From Bacillus sp. ISL-41 (lineage in GTDB: Bacteria > Bacillota > Bacilli > Bacillales > Cytobacillaceae), in NCBI RefSeq assembly GCF_018613235.1, contig NZ_JAGGQP010000014.1, positions 1 through 64,000 on the forward strand: 64,000 bases of DNA, read 5' to 3'. The translations under genes were made by a program, and so were the position numbers. Shown piece by piece: positions 9,321 to 18,080 of this stretch (the first letter of the stretch is position 1; every line of letters starts with the position of its first letter). The notes under the pieces are model-generated. The model made no database searches. It worked only from the letters and a program-made list of their open reading frames with translations, and was not told the origin of the DNA.

Positions 9321-10139
9321 ATGAGTTTAGTTGTTAATAAGGGATTTGCTGAGAGATTGGAGATTTCAGAGATTGATACTTTAAGCTCTAGGTTAACAGA
9401 AATGGGTAAAATAGATGGGAACCCAATGAAGGTTCATATTCAAAAGTTTGGCAATGCAACTGCATTCTCTGTAAAAAACATACCTGGTTCATCCTTCAAT
9501 ACGGTCAAGGGTCTAAAAGAAGGAGATCAAAAGCAAATAGGTAAGATCATTGATTTTTACAAGCAAAAAGAGATTCCTGTTCGATTTGAATTAACTCCAG
9601 CACATACTTCTCCAGAATTACTAACCCACCTCAGTGAAACTGGTTTTTATCATAATGATTTTCATACAACTCTATATGCTCCACTCTCTAACGAAGAAGA
9701 AACAAGCTACGAAGTAAATGAACAAAAAATCCTTGTTCGTAAGTTAAAACTTAACGAATTTGATACCTTTGCTAAAATCTACACAAAGGGTTTCGAAATG
9801 CCAGCGTTCTTAAAAATTGGAATAGCACAAAATAATGAAATACTTTATAACATAAAAAATTGGACATTTTATCTAGCCAGCTATGAAAACGAACCTGCCG
9901 GAATTGGAGTTTTGTTCATAAAAAACCAGATAGCTACTTTAGCTGCAGCGGCAACATTACCGACTTTTAGAAATAAAGGAATACAAAGTGCATTAATAAA
10001 GCATCGTATCAACCAAGCAATTCTACAAAACTGTGATTTAATTATTGGACAAGCAAAATTCGGTTCCGTCAGTCAAAATAATATGGAAAGAGCGGGACTG
10101 AGTATAGCTTATACAAAGGCAATATGGGTTGAAAAGTAA
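9321..10139 (+). CDS. GNAT-family N-acetyltransferase
   Basis: A 272-residue protein. ATG 9321 is chosen because AAGGAG ends 8 bases upstream; GTG 9315 overlaps that site. The C-terminal half carries the GNAT core, with the acetyl-CoA binding loop visible in LPTFRNKGIQSALI (about residues 213-226). The N-terminal half looks like a second, degenerate GNAT fold, giving a tandem-GNAT arrangement. The substrate is unknown. It is a single gene bracketed by two copies of the dispersed terminator repeat. Confidence 0.8.
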   Translation: MSLVVNKGFAERLEISEIDTLSSRLTEMGKIDGNPMKVHIQKFGNATAFSVKNIPGSSFNTVKGLKEGDQKQIGKIIDFYKQKEIPVRFELTPAHTSPELLTHLSETGFYHNDFHTTLYAPLSNEEETSYEVNEQKILVRKLKLNEFDTFAKIYTKGFEMPAFLKIGIAQNNEILYNIKNWTFYLASYENEPAGIGVLFIKNQIATLAAAATLPTFRNKGIQSALIKHRINQAILQNCDLIIGQAKFGSVSQNNMERAGLSIAYTKAIWVEK

Positions 10140-10156
10140 GTACCTTATTCATTGAC

Positions 10157-10230
10157 GGGTGAGTTGATCAAGTAAGGATTAATTCACTTTTTTGCTGAAT
10201 GCCTTACTAAGCAAAAAATGCAGATTAGTG
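10157..10230 (+). repeat. Dispersed terminator-tail repeat, copy b
   Basis: GTGAGTTGATC (10159-10169) pairs with GATTAATTCAC (10177-10187) with mismatches and is followed by T6 and the tail GCTGAATGCCTTACTAAGC, then AAAATGCAG. It can serve as the terminator of the GNAT gene, but similarity to other copies extends about 40 bases past the T-run. Confidence 0.7.
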
Positions 10231-10273
10231 CAGTAAGAGCAGTAGGTTCTAAATGGATTTCCGAAGGTTTTAA

Positions 10274-10567
10274 ATGTATAGGAATTATTGCAACCTAATA
10301 TTTTTCTTACTGGGAAAAGTTGTTCAAAAGGCAGAAAGAAAGGATAATAGCTATCCTATACTCGTAATTAAAAATGTAAGTGATAGTGACCTAAAAAATA
10401 AATCCGCTGATAAATTACTTGAAATAGCTTCATTACCTGATAATGGCGTAATTTTTTGCGTCGATAAGAAAACTTATCAAAATATCGAAGTTGGGAAAAA
10501 GGGTGAAGTAACATATTCTGGACCTTTTCAGAAATTATTACCTCCAAAACTGGGTGCAAATAAGTAA
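10274..10567 (+). CDS. DUF3221-like protein, probably missing its signal region
   Basis: A 97-residue product. The segment VIFCVDKKTYQNIEVGKKG (about 61-79), followed by a Pro-rich end, resembles the beta-barrel of DUF3221 lipoproteins (B. subtilis YobA-like). Family members normally begin with a lipoprotein signal, whereas here the first 14 residues are only a poor hydrophobic stretch without a lipobox cysteine. No good ribosome binding site precedes ATG 10274. I infer an N-terminally decayed gene, though it may still be translated. Confidence 0.45.
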   Translation: MYRNYCNLIFFLLGKVVQKAERKDNSYPILVIKNVSDSDLKNKSADKLLEIASLPDNGVIFCVDKKTYQNIEVGKKGEVTYSGPFQKLLPPKLGANK

Positions 10568-10677
10568 AAGTTATCGAGTAATAAGCCAGAATTCTTTATT
10601 ATACGAACGTAGCAGCTTCTTTAAGAAGGATTTAAATACTCTTACGTTGAATGTAAAAGGTAAAAAATGGAGTGTAG

Positions 10678-11502
10678 GTGAAAGTATTGAGTAAGATCAT
10701 AAACTATTACAATCAATTTGATGAGTGGGGAAGGTTAGAGCATGAACCAATTGAATTCCAAGTAAATTGGCATTATATAAAAAAATATATGCCCCAAACA
10801 GGTTATGTCCTTGATAATGGTGCTGGGCCAGGCAAATATTCAATGGAACTTGCTAAAGAAGGTTATACGGTAATACTCACGGATTTAACCCATCGATTAG
10901 TTGAAATTGCAAAAGATAAAGCAAAAGAACTGAAATTAGAAGGACTATTTGAAGGGTTTTATGCTGCGGATGCCCGAGATCTTAATATGATTAAAGATGA
11001 AAAATTCGACGCATCGCTTATGCTTGGTCCTATGTATCATTTGCAAATAGAAGATGAACGTATACAGGCTGTTAGAGAGTTAAATAGAGTAACAAAAGAG
11101 GGTGGACTTGTTTTCGTTGCCTTTATGCCAAGAATTAGGCACATACTTACATCGCTGATAAATCCGGAGAATTGGAAGCCGAATGATAATATGGATACCA
11201 TTGTTCAGTTTTCTCAAACAGGTTGCTTTAACCACGCTGATGAGGGACGTTTTACAGGGGCGTATTATTTTAATATTGAAGAAATCATTCCTTTTATGGA
11301 ATCACAAGGGTTTGAAACTTTGGAGTTAATAGGTTCAAATCCAGTAGCGATCCTTAACGAGGATAGTTGGAATTACTGGAGAGATAAAGGTGATCAAGAA
11401 GTAAGAAAAATCATTGATTTAATAAAAGAAAAAGCTGCGGACCCTTATATTCTTGGTATTTCTACGCACTTACTTTACATTGGTAAGAAAAAAAGTAGAT
11501 AA
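10678..11502 (+). CDS. Class I SAM-dependent methyltransferase
   Basis: A 274-residue Rossmann methyltransferase with motif I VLDNGAGPGKYS (about residues 41-52), an acidic residue in LTDLTH and a motif IV-like LMLGPMYHL (about 118-126). It resembles the Methyltransf_11/25 group. The GTG at 10678 has GGAG 5 bases upstream, but TTG 10687, preceded by AGGTG, is equally possible. The substrate is unknown. It is not closely similar to the methyltransferase at 7511. A hairpin with a T-run follows at 11570. Confidence 0.8.
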   Translation: MKVLSKIINYYNQFDEWGRLEHEPIEFQVNWHYIKKYMPQTGYVLDNGAGPGKYSMELAKEGYTVILTDLTHRLVEIAKDKAKELKLEGLFEGFYAADARDLNMIKDEKFDASLMLGPMYHLQIEDERIQAVRELNRVTKEGGLVFVAFMPRIRHILTSLINPENWKPNDNMDTIVQFSQTGCFNHADEGRFTGAYYFNIEEIIPFMESQGFETLELIGSNPVAILNEDSWNYWRDKGDQEVRKIIDLIKEKAADPYILGISTHLLYIGKKKSR

Positions 11503-11569
11503 AACATACACTTTCATCAGATTGTGCGGAATGTACTCGGCCTATAGGTTTCGTTTCTAATAATTGTGC

Positions 11570-11594
11570 TGCCATTAATGGGTGGCATTTTTTG
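11570..11594 (+). terminator. Intrinsic terminator
   Basis: TGCCA and TGGCA form a short stem around an 8-base loop, followed by T7. It lies 67 bp after the methyltransferase stop codon. Confidence 0.55.
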
Positions 11595-11678
11595 TTTAGA
11601 AATAATGAAACAGCTTCAAGAAGGAATGGTTATCTTTAAATCGAAATATATAGTGTAACTGAATTTGGAGTGTGTACA

Positions 11679-12155
11679 ATGATTAAATTCTTTGAGTATA
11701 ACTGGCAGGTAAGAGATGAGTGGTTTGACTGGTGTAATCAATTAACAATTGAAGAGTTGTTAATTGATCGTAAAGGTGGAGTTGGGAAGATTTTATATAC
11801 ACTTTTCCATATAATTGATGTGGAATATAGTTGGATTCGTGGTATTCAGGGGAAAGAGGATGTGGTTTTTCAGTTTGCTGATTATAATACACTTGAAAAG
11901 GTTAAGTCTCTTTCAGATCAATTACGTATTGAATTAGCCGGATTTTTAAAAACAGACCTATCTGACTTGAAAGAACTGATTTTAAGTGTACCTTGGGATG
12001 AAGAAGAATACAATGTGAATGATATACTTCACCATATTATCGCACACGAAATTCATCATATCGGCCAGCTTTCAGTTTGGGCAAGAGAATTGGAACTACA
12101 CCCCGTATCCGCTAATTTGGTTGGAAGAGAGTTAAAATCTATCCAATCTTATTGA
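11679..12155 (+). CDS. DinB-family protein
   Basis: A 158-residue four-helix-bundle protein. The DinB/YfiT metal-site histidines are visible in LFHIIDVEY (about residues 43-51) and HIIAHEIHHIGQL (about 123-135). ATG 11679 is preceded by GGAG at 8 bases; the GTG at 11670 overlaps that site. DinB-fold proteins are metal-dependent and include thiol S-transferases that use bacillithiol. The exact role here is not evident. It is a single gene. Confidence 0.82.
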   Translation: MIKFFEYNWQVRDEWFDWCNQLTIEELLIDRKGGVGKILYTLFHIIDVEYSWIRGIQGKEDVVFQFADYNTLEKVKSLSDQLRIELAGFLKTDLSDLKELILSVPWDEEEYNVNDILHHIIAHEIHHIGQLSVWARELELHPVSANLVGRELKSIQSY

Positions 12156-12301
12156 AGAAACAGGTACTTCCTTTGAAATTTGCAGCCTAAATATAGATCT
12201 GGCTCATCTTGCTCTTTGTGCGTGGGAGTATCGTAGGTGAATCTGTAATTGTGCTATAAAAATATCATTATATGAAATAAAGTCCAAGGGGCCTATAAAA
12301 G

Positions 12302-12901
12302 GTGAAATCGAAAAAAAATGGAAAAATAACCGAAAGCAAACGAAATGCTTTACTAATATTATCTGTAATACTGCTTCTTTATTTAGCATGGCAAATCCAG
12401 GATATAAGATTATGGTTTCATTCAGTGACTTCAGAAGGTGAGAAATATGAAAATGTCCAACAAATAAGTGATGATTTGAATTTCGTTTATCAAGGTAAAT
12501 ATAAGATAGATAATGTGGGAGAGTCTATAATTGATAAAGACTACATTAATGATTTATTAGAAGATGATCAAAAAGCTTTGATTAGATATTCTTATTCAAG
12601 CGGGAATAAATTATTGCAAATTAGTTTTACAGATGCCCAAACCATAAGTGGTATTAATTTGAGTTATAAGGAAGTATTAACCCGCGTAGCTGTCAGCATA
12701 TTGTATTTTCTATTCCAGAGAGAATTGATGGATGATATAAAAGCAGTGCAATTTTACTATCAACCAAACTTTGGGCCTTTAGCTATGGTAGGGGTCGAGA
12801 ACATCATTATTCCGTTGGATGAGTTTGAGAGAGAGTTGCAAGAAAATAAAGGCAATTCAATTGAGGAAACGTTAACGAAAATTACCTTGAAATTTTACTG
12901 A
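12302..12901 (+). CDS. Membrane-anchored protein of unknown function
   Basis: A 199-residue product with a basic N-terminus and one hydrophobic span at about 16-33, then a soluble domain outside the membrane with no recognised motif. The start is GTG 12302, with AAGGGG about 10 bases upstream. It shows no strong similarity to anything I know. It sits alone in the accessory stretch. Confidence 0.55.
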   Translation: MKSKKNGKITESKRNALLILSVILLLYLAWQIQDIRLWFHSVTSEGEKYENVQQISDDLNFVYQGKYKIDNVGESIIDKDYINDLLEDDQKALIRYSYSSGNKLLQISFTDAQTISGINLSYKEVLTRVAVSILYFLFQRELMDDIKAVQFYYQPNFGPLAMVGVENIIIPLDEFERELQENKGNSIEETLTKITLKFY

Positions 12902-13038
12902 ATTTATTTGATTTAATCCTTGAGTTAGTAAAATCTATTTAAAGATTAATTGAATTTCATTAAAGCAAGATAGTGAGTAGCAATTAATCTAAGTGTATAG
13001 AGGATGTAAATAAACATAGAAATGAAGGTGGCATTTAG

Positions 13039-13596
13039 ATGAAAACAGAACAACAGTTTTTTGAAGAGGGAAAATCAATTCAAACTTATATGAATGAAAT
13101 GGGTTTATTAAAAGAGGAAAGTTTTGCTGTATATGAACAATTTCATCTTCCTGCAGATGGATTTGCTGAAAAGTTAAAACAAAGTCAACTCCATTTCTTA
13201 ACGATTACAGAGGATTGGTGTGGAGATGCCATGATGATTAATCCCGTTATTCGCAAATTGGCTGAAGCTGCAGATATTGAAATGCGCGTTGCATTACGTG
13301 ATGCAGATACAGATTTGATTGATCGTCACTTAACAAACGGTGGTCGTGCAATTCCTATGATTTTAATCTTTAATAATCAAGGACATTTACTTGGTAAGTG
13401 GGGACCTCGAGCACCTAAAGCTCAGCAGATCGTTGATGAAGTTCGTGCTGCATTGCCGCCAAAAGAGGATCTCTCCTTTGCGGAGAAACAAAAAGAAGCC
13501 TTTGGTTCTTTAAGAAACAGGTATACAGAGGATCCAGTTCTTTGGTCAGATGTATATGATAGTTTTAAGGATTCGATTTTAGCTATTTTGAAGTAG
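13039..13596 (+). CDS. Thioredoxin-family protein (Thioredoxin_9 type)
   Basis: A 185-residue protein with a thioredoxin-like fold. The active-site region is EDWCGDA (about residues 57-63), so the usual CxxC is reduced to a single cysteine. The cis-proline loop appears as GGRAIPMILIF (about 96-106). AGGTGG lies close upstream of the ATG. Members with WCGD motifs are common in Firmicutes and are presumed thiol oxidoreductases. A role as a disulfide reductase is inferred; a single cysteine fits a bacillithiol- or glutaredoxin-like mechanism. Confidence 0.78.
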   Translation: MKTEQQFFEEGKSIQTYMNEMGLLKEESFAVYEQFHLPADGFAEKLKQSQLHFLTITEDWCGDAMMINPVIRKLAEAADIEMRVALRDADTDLIDRHLTNGGRAIPMILIFNNQGHLLGKWGPRAPKAQQIVDEVRAALPPKEDLSFAEKQKEAFGSLRNRYTEDPVLWSDVYDSFKDSILAILK

Positions 13597-13701
13597 TATA
13601 TATGAGCAGTGTGTTCAGGAATAAAACCTAATTGTGAAAGAAATAAAAATATAATTTAAGAAAATCCGCCTATTGTAAATTCAGTATGTTATACTGGTAA
13701 C

Positions 13702-13776
13702 AAACCTTTTTATCTTTAAATCTTTTTTACATTACCGGTTCCATCTCCCTGCTCAGATCTTGAGCGGGGTTTTTTA
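13702..13776 (+). ncRNA. Candidate small RNA with extended -10 promoter and terminator
   Basis: An extended -10 (TGTTATACT, 13687-13695) lies 7 bases before the proposed start. The transcript would be about 75 nt, with no reading frame, a pyrimidine-rich body (including CCATCTCCCT) and a 9-bp terminator stem (747-755 with 761-769 of 13 kb) followed by T7. Nothing upstream needs this terminator, since the thioredoxin-like gene ends 106 bp before the promoter. C-rich single-stranded motifs are typical of regulatory sRNAs such as FsrA or RoxS in Bacillus, but I cannot assign identity. Confidence 0.45.
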
Positions 13777-13793
13777 TTGAAAATTAATATAAA

Positions 13794-13821
13794 AAAACAG
13801 GCTCTAAAGAGAGCCTGTTTT
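13794..13821. terminator. Bidirectional intrinsic terminator
   Basis: A perfect 12-bp stem (13794-13805 with 13810-13821) has a 4-base loop and A/T tracts on both sides. It ends the minus-strand cold-shock gene. Confidence 0.85.
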
Positions 13822-13838
13822 AAATAATCGATTTAAAA

Positions 13839-14039
13839 TTAAGCTTTTTGAACGTTAGCAGCTTGAGCTCCACGAGCACCTTGCTCAACGTCAAAAGTAA
13901 CTTTTTGACCTTCGTCTAAAGATTTGAAACCTTCACTTTGGATAGCAGAGAAGTGTACGAATACGTCGTCTCCACCTTCGCGCTCGATGAATCCGAAGCC
14001 TTTTTCTGCATTAAACCATTTAACTGTACCTTGTTCCAT
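13839..14039 (-). CDS. Cold-shock protein (CspB/CspD family)
   Basis: A 66-residue single CSD domain. RNP1 is KGFGFIE (about residues 14-20) and RNP2 is VFVHFSAI (about 26-33). It binds single-stranded RNA and DNA and acts as an RNA chaperone. GGAGGC lies upstream of the ATG, and a GTGCG/CGCAC hairpin (about 14056-14069) sits directly before the ribosome binding site on the minus strand. Which csp paralogue this is cannot be settled by sequence reading alone. Confidence 0.95.
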   Translation of the reverse strand: MEQGTVKWFNAEKGFGFIEREGGDDVFVHFSAIQSEGFKSLDEGQKVTFDVEQGARGAQAANVQKA

Positions 14040-14359
14040 TTTTGTTGCCTCCTAGTGCGTTATCGCACAACGTATTACTATCCTTGCCCAAAGTGATCAT
14101 CAAGACGAAAAGTTTGATACTTATACTATCCTTTACACCGAACAAAAATAATTCTTATTCATCATAACAGGAAACGTAAGATAAAGCAAATCATCTCTGC
14201 CTTACCTTGAAAATACACTTGAATTAGCGCTGACCATGCAAGGCGACTGTCTCTGAATGAACATCGATTTTCAAAACAAAAGATATTGTTTCATTGTATT
14301 GGTTGGGGGAGTAGAAGGAATCATAGTATTTTTTTAAGAAAAATAGGGTAATAGAAGCA
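14040..14359. other. Divergent intergenic region with csp leader
   Basis: Holds the leader and promoter region of the minus-strand cold-shock gene. The GTGCG/CGCAC hairpin at about 14056-14069 lies just before its ribosome binding site. No further gene is visible. Confidence 0.4.
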
Positions 14360-14388
14360 TTTACAATTAATACCAATCACTTTATACT
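14360..14388 (+). promoter_or_regulatory. Sigma-A-type promoter
   Basis: TTTACA (14360-14365) and TATACT (14383-14388) are separated by exactly 17 bp. The predicted start, near 14395, falls at the ribosome binding site of the following gene, so the leader would be extremely short. Confidence 0.6.
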
Positions 14389-14406
14389 ATAATTGAGGTG
14401 GTAAAG

Positions 14407-14595
14407 ATGATTTGGTTGATAATTGGAGCACCGTTAATTGTTTTAATCATTATTGCTTTGATATTGGAAAAGAAAAATGGGGCTGTTCCTCCAGAGCCAC
14501 GCCACAACCATGGTATCGAATCTGATACAATGAAAAATCAGTATTATACCACTCCTCATAGTGGAGGAAGTGAAGGTAATCCCCCACAAGGATAG
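14407..14595 (+). CDS. Small single-span membrane protein
   Basis: A 62-residue protein with one N-terminal span (about 2-22) and a short polar, Pro/Gly-rich tail. ATG 14407 has GAGGTGG about 6 bases upstream; the GTG at 14398 lies inside that site. No family is recognised. A terminator follows at 14643. Confidence 0.5.
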   Translation: MIWLIIGAPLIVLIIIALILEKKNGAVPPEPRHNHGIESDTMKNQYYTTPHSGGSEGNPPQG

Positions 14596-14642
14596 ATTAA
14601 GCACCTCACTTAGTAGACCTTTCCATGGTATTAAATTATGAA

Positions 14643-14680
14643 TAATCCCTTCTCAACTAATGAGATGGGATTTATTTTTT
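14643..14680 (+). terminator. Intrinsic terminator
   Basis: An imperfect stem of ATCCC.TCTCA against TGAGATGGGAT encloses a 5-base loop and is followed by a T-rich run. It ends the 62-residue membrane protein gene. Confidence 0.7.
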
Positions 14681-14789
14681 GTATTTCCTTATCAACTCTT
14701 AAACTCACTAATTGATATTTATTCGAATGCAGGGTTGAGTCGATAGTGCTAAAAAGAAGAGTACCAATATGAAACTGGGGAGTTATAAA

Positions 14790-15722
14790 ATGAAAAAGCA
14801 AATGAACTATTTAATCTTACTTTTATCCATCATCTTGATGGTTGGTTGTAGCGAAGTAGAGGATACATCTAATATAGATGGAAAAACGGATCAACAAGAA
14901 GTAACTACAGTTAATACAAATAGTGAAAAAGAAGAAACTACCACAACGGTGGCTGATGAACCAGAAGTAGAGGAAACACCAACCCAACCAAATGATGACT
15001 TGTTCTCAGGATACATACTTATTGAAGTTGATGGCGGTGATTTGTCAGGATATCGTGAACCTAACGTCGTCGTTGACATTGGTTATGGGGACCGTGAATA
15101 TTGGGCATTCACTAATGAATACGGGCAACTAGTACGTGTCATAGCTGACGAAATCATTCTACAAGATGACCTTAACGAACCAGTACTGTCTTCTGGCAGA
15201 TACTACTCTGATGAAGCAAAGGTTCCTGGTGTCGAAAATGACGTTTTTGATGAGGGACATATCATTGCTGATTCTCTCGGAGGGGTATCGAATGCTTATA
15301 ATATTACCCCACAAGATAGTGCGCTCAACCGTCATGGTGACCAGGCTTATATGGAAAAAGTGATCCGGGACGCTGGCGGAGCAACTAATTTTGAAGCAAT
15401 CATCACATATCCGAATACAGAAACGCAAATTCCTTCAAGTTATCAGTATACCTATACTTTAATGGGTAACGAGATCATTGATACATTTGACAATGTGAAC
15501 CCTGATAAAGCAAACGCATCACTCGGTTTAACAGGCAGTGAGTCTTCAGATTCAACTGGTTCAAACACAAACGGTGAAATTTCTAGTGTTGATACAAACG
15601 GTAATGGACAGGTTACGATTAAAGAAGCAAAAGCAGCAGGTTTCAGTATGCCAATAACGAGTGATCATTGGTTATATCCCTATATGCACGATGCTGATAA
15701 GGACGGTATGGTAGGTGAGTAA
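14790..15722 (+). CDS. Secreted lipoprotein DNA/RNA non-specific endonuclease
   Basis: A 310-residue protein. ATG 14790 is chosen because GGGGAG lies 8 bases upstream and a lipoprotein signal (lipobox MVGC) follows directly. A Thr/Glu-rich linker covers about 25-75. The nuclease domain (about 75-230) shows the conserved DEGHIIADSLGG, YNITPQ and LNRHGD motifs of the Endonuclea_NS_2/NucA-like beta-beta-alpha-metal group, where the His of DEGH is the likely catalytic base. The C-terminus has EF-hand-like DTNGNGQVT and DADKDGMVGE segments, suggesting calcium binding. It would act outside the cell, tethered to the membrane. A truncated paralogue lies at 30674. Confidence 0.82.
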   Translation: MKKQMNYLILLLSIILMVGCSEVEDTSNIDGKTDQQEVTTVNTNSEKEETTTTVADEPEVEETPTQPNDDLFSGYILIEVDGGDLSGYREPNVVVDIGYGDREYWAFTNEYGQLVRVIADEIILQDDLNEPVLSSGRYYSDEAKVPGVENDVFDEGHIIADSLGGVSNAYNITPQDSALNRHGDQAYMEKVIRDAGGATNFEAIITYPNTETQIPSSYQYTYTLMGNEIIDTFDNVNPDKANASLGLTGSESSDSTGSNTNGEISSVDTNGNGQVTIKEAKAAGFSMPITSDHWLYPYMHDADKDGMVGE

Positions 15723-15829
15723 GCCCCTTGAAATTGAGGGAAAATAAATGAGCGAAGGACCAGCTTGTTTCTTATTAAATGAACAGGGCAGATTAGTGAA
15801 AAAACGTGGTTTAGTTGGAACATTCAAGA

Positions 15830-15865
15830 TTCGGCTTTTGTACATCTTTGCATACAAAAGCCGAA
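15830..15865. terminator. Bidirectional intrinsic terminator
   Basis: A perfect 13-bp stem (15830-15842 with 15853-15865) lies between the convergent nuclease and arr genes. T-runs are weak beyond those in the stem itself. Confidence 0.65.
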
Positions 15866-15891
15866 AGTATAAACTAATCAAATTTGAAGGA

Positions 15892-16308
15892 TTAATCGTG
15901 TATTACAGCTTTTCCTTGTTCATGTAACTTTTTTAAAGTTGAAAGCATATGATTTATTTCTTCATCGGAATGTCTTTCCCATGAACTTAATTCTGCTACT
16001 ATTTTCAAAGGGGATTTAGATCTATAGGACCTTGTTGGATTGCCAGGAAATTTTTTATCAGTTAAGTTCGGATCGTTTTCAAAATCACCTAATGGTTCTA
16101 CAATGAAAATTCTTTCTTTTAAATTGGATGTTGCTAATTCAGCACCCCATTTAGCAGCATCCAATGTTGCTGTAAAGTATATATAGTTAGATTTTTTATC
16201 TTGGAAATTTGATAAATGCTGTGGTTCTAATAAATCTCCAATTTTTAATTCTGCTTTAGTACCATGAAAAAAAGGACCATTATCTAAGACATCTTTTTTG
16301 TCATTCAT
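15892..16308 (-). CDS. arr: NAD+-rifampin ADP-ribosyltransferase
   Basis: A 138-residue protein with the full Arr pattern: FFHGTKAELKIGDLL near the N-terminus, IYFTATLDAAKWGAELA (about 43-59), then VEPLGDFENDPNLTDKKF and PGNPTRSYRS. These are the NAD- and rifamycin-binding segments of Arr. The enzyme transfers ADP-ribose from NAD+ to the C23 hydroxyl of rifamycins and inactivates them. The length matches the family. It is a single gene, in a stretch of other single accessory genes. Identification is by family motifs; activity is not shown. Confidence 0.93.
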   Translation of the reverse strand: MNDKKDVLDNGPFFHGTKAELKIGDLLEPQHLSNFQDKKSNYIYFTATLDAAKWGAELATSNLKERIFIVEPLGDFENDPNLTDKKFPGNPTRSYRSKSPLKIVAELSSWERHSDEEINHMLSTLKKLHEQGKAVIHD

Positions 16309-16493
16309 ACTGATACACCTCTTTTTTTGATTTGTGTATAACAGTATATTATTGTAATCATAAAAAGAGTAGTCTATAAATTATTTATAAATAGTTGTAT
16401 AATGTAAGTAGAGAGAATGGTAGGCTACGAATATGCGGCTTATTTGTTGTGGATAATATTAATTGAATATGTAAAACAAATTTTTCACAAAAC

Positions 16494-16527
16494 AAAGTGA
16501 CAGACATATAATTTTGTCTGTCACTTT
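16494..16527 (-). terminator. Intrinsic terminator
   Basis: A perfect 13-bp stem (16494-16506 with 16515-16527) just beyond the stop codon of the minus-strand lipoprotein gene. On that strand it is followed by TTTGTTTT after the stem. Confidence 0.75.
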
Positions 16528-16530
16528 TTC

Positions 16531-17547
16531 CTATTTATTCGGAATCTCTTTGACGGTTTGTTTTCCTGTTTTATGATTGTAATTCACGATGTATAGGAAC
16601 TTCTTGGTTTTCTTTATATCAATTATTTTGACCGTTTTAGTGCCATCTTGCTCCTGCCAATTATCCATGATGACAGGTTCAATAAATTGGCCACTTTCAG
16701 TTAAGGACTTTACCCAATCAGTAGATGGCGTGTTATTCATAAGTTGTTCTAGTTGATAAAGTGTTCCTTTAAACGGGAATGTCTCTGTTGATGTGCGGGA
16801 ATGGTACGCTGTCACGTAATCTCCGACCTGAAAATCTTCTAATTTTAGACTTTCTCCTTTTGGGTTTTTGAAAGTGATCGACTTGTCAAAAGTAAAATCG
16901 ACTCTGTTGATACGGAATCCTTTTGGTAAAACCTTTGTGATGTATCCAGTGTACATAAAATCTTTTTTATCTTTGAGCGCTTTCTCCTGTTCTTCTTTTA
17001 ACTTCTCGGCAAACTCATTTTTAATCTCTAATACTTTTAAATCCTTATTTTTTAAATTAAGAGTAGCTTCGTATTTTTTCCCGTTTATAGTCCATTCGAA
17101 AAAATGAATGATTAGTTGATCATCCGTTATTTTTTGTAAATATGGCGAAATGATTTTTCCCATAGGTTGATGTTCGAGGATATAACGAACCGCTTCGCTT
17201 ATTTCCTGGCTTTTCTTGTCATCATAGAGGATGACCTTAGTTGCTTCCCCTTGTCCTGGGAAGGATGTCAATATCTCTCCTGTCGTTTTTAAATTAATTA
17301 GGCTCCCAGCTTGAAGATCTTGGGCAGTAATTTTTTTACCAGAAGTCGTACCAATTACTGCCTTATCGATTGAATAGAAGGTACTATCAACAAGAATACT
17401 ACCTTCGCTTGTGTCCTGGATAATCCTTGCAGAATTCACGAGCTCTTCATTCATGTTGACCTCGCCAATATCTGCTATTCTGTTTGGGGTGCAAGCAGTT
17501 AATGTAAAAAGGAGTATAATGATAAATATATTAATTTTCTTAAGCAT
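16531..17547 (-). CDS. Lipoprotein with two DUF3221-like repeats
   Basis: A 338-residue lipoprotein: signal with lipobox LTAC at about residues 16-19. Two similar segments are visible, one near 55-115 (SGKKITAQDLQAGSLINLKT and a Pro-Gly loop) and one near 195-275 (GESLKLEDFQVGDYVTAYHS and a Phe-Pro loop). Both resemble the small beta-barrel of DUF3221 proteins. A charged helical stretch joins them. Function unknown; likely at the outer face of the membrane. The terminator at 16494 closes the gene. Confidence 0.6.
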   Translation of the reverse strand: MLKKINIFIIILLFTLTACTPNRIADIGEVNMNEELVNSARIIQDTSEGSILVDSTFYSIDKAVIGTTSGKKITAQDLQAGSLINLKTTGEILTSFPGQGEATKVILYDDKKSQEISEAVRYILEHQPMGKIISPYLQKITDDQLIIHFFEWTINGKKYEATLNLKNKDLKVLEIKNEFAEKLKEEQEKALKDKKDFMYTGYITKVLPKGFRINRVDFTFDKSITFKNPKGESLKLEDFQVGDYVTAYHSRTSTETFPFKGTLYQLEQLMNNTPSTDWVKSLTESGQFIEPVIMDNWQEQDGTKTVKIIDIKKTKKFLYIVNYNHKTGKQTVKEIPNK

Positions 17548-17737
17548 TTATTTCTCCTCTCTTATTCTCTTTTTTATAATTATAAGGTTAATTAGACATA
17601 ATAGCGATATGAGGTGAAATCTAGTATTCCTCTTCGTAACTTGCGTAAAAGTCTTAACCTATAATGAAGTTAGATAGAAAGTAGGTATCTACTAATAGAG
17701 GTTTGCATAATAAACTGTAACTTAATTGGAGGAACTT

Positions 17738-18067
17738 ATGAGGAACCTAGGAATTGTTGTTCTCCTTGTATTGGTAATGATCTTGGCAGCTTGTTCATCT
17801 GAAAAAAAAACCGCCACATATTCAATAATAATTGTTTCTGGTGAAGAGAATATAAGTGAAACGTTTGTAAAATATGTTGGGGATACTGTAATTGAATATG
17901 AGCATTTAACTCGTCTGAAGGTAGCACAAGAAAAATATCCAAAATATGATATAGAAAAAGCTCCAGCAATTTTAATATTTAAAAACAACGGAGGAGAACT
18001 AAAAAAGTTGGTATTAAAAACATATGATATTGAAGAGGCAAAGGATTGGTTAGAAGACAACAAATAA
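17738..18067 (+). CDS. Small lipoprotein with thioredoxin-like C-terminus
   Basis: A 109-residue lipoprotein (lipobox LAAC at about 16-19). ATG 17738 is chosen because TGGAGG lies 6 bases upstream. The C-terminal half has a KAPAILIFKNNG segment followed by a final helix EEAKDWLE, resembling a thioredoxin-like fold's cis-Pro region, without the CxxC. Function unknown. It is directly followed by the cleanest copy of the dispersed terminator repeat. Confidence 0.6.
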   Translation: MRNLGIVVLLVLVMILAACSSEKKTATYSIIIVSGEENISETFVKYVGDTVIEYEHLTRLKVAQEKYPKYDIEKAPAILIFKNNGGELKKLVLKTYDIEEAKDWLEDNK

Positions 18068-18080
18068 ACACTTTATTCAT

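Noticed and set aside
15748-15924. Plus-strand 58-codon frame between the nuclease and arr
   Set aside because: It runs through the terminator hairpin and into the arr 3' end. No other evidence supports translation.
17722-18063. Minus-strand 113-codon frame opposite the small lipoprotein
   Set aside because: It mirrors the lipoprotein gene almost exactly; the plus strand has the signal peptide, lipobox and ribosome binding site.
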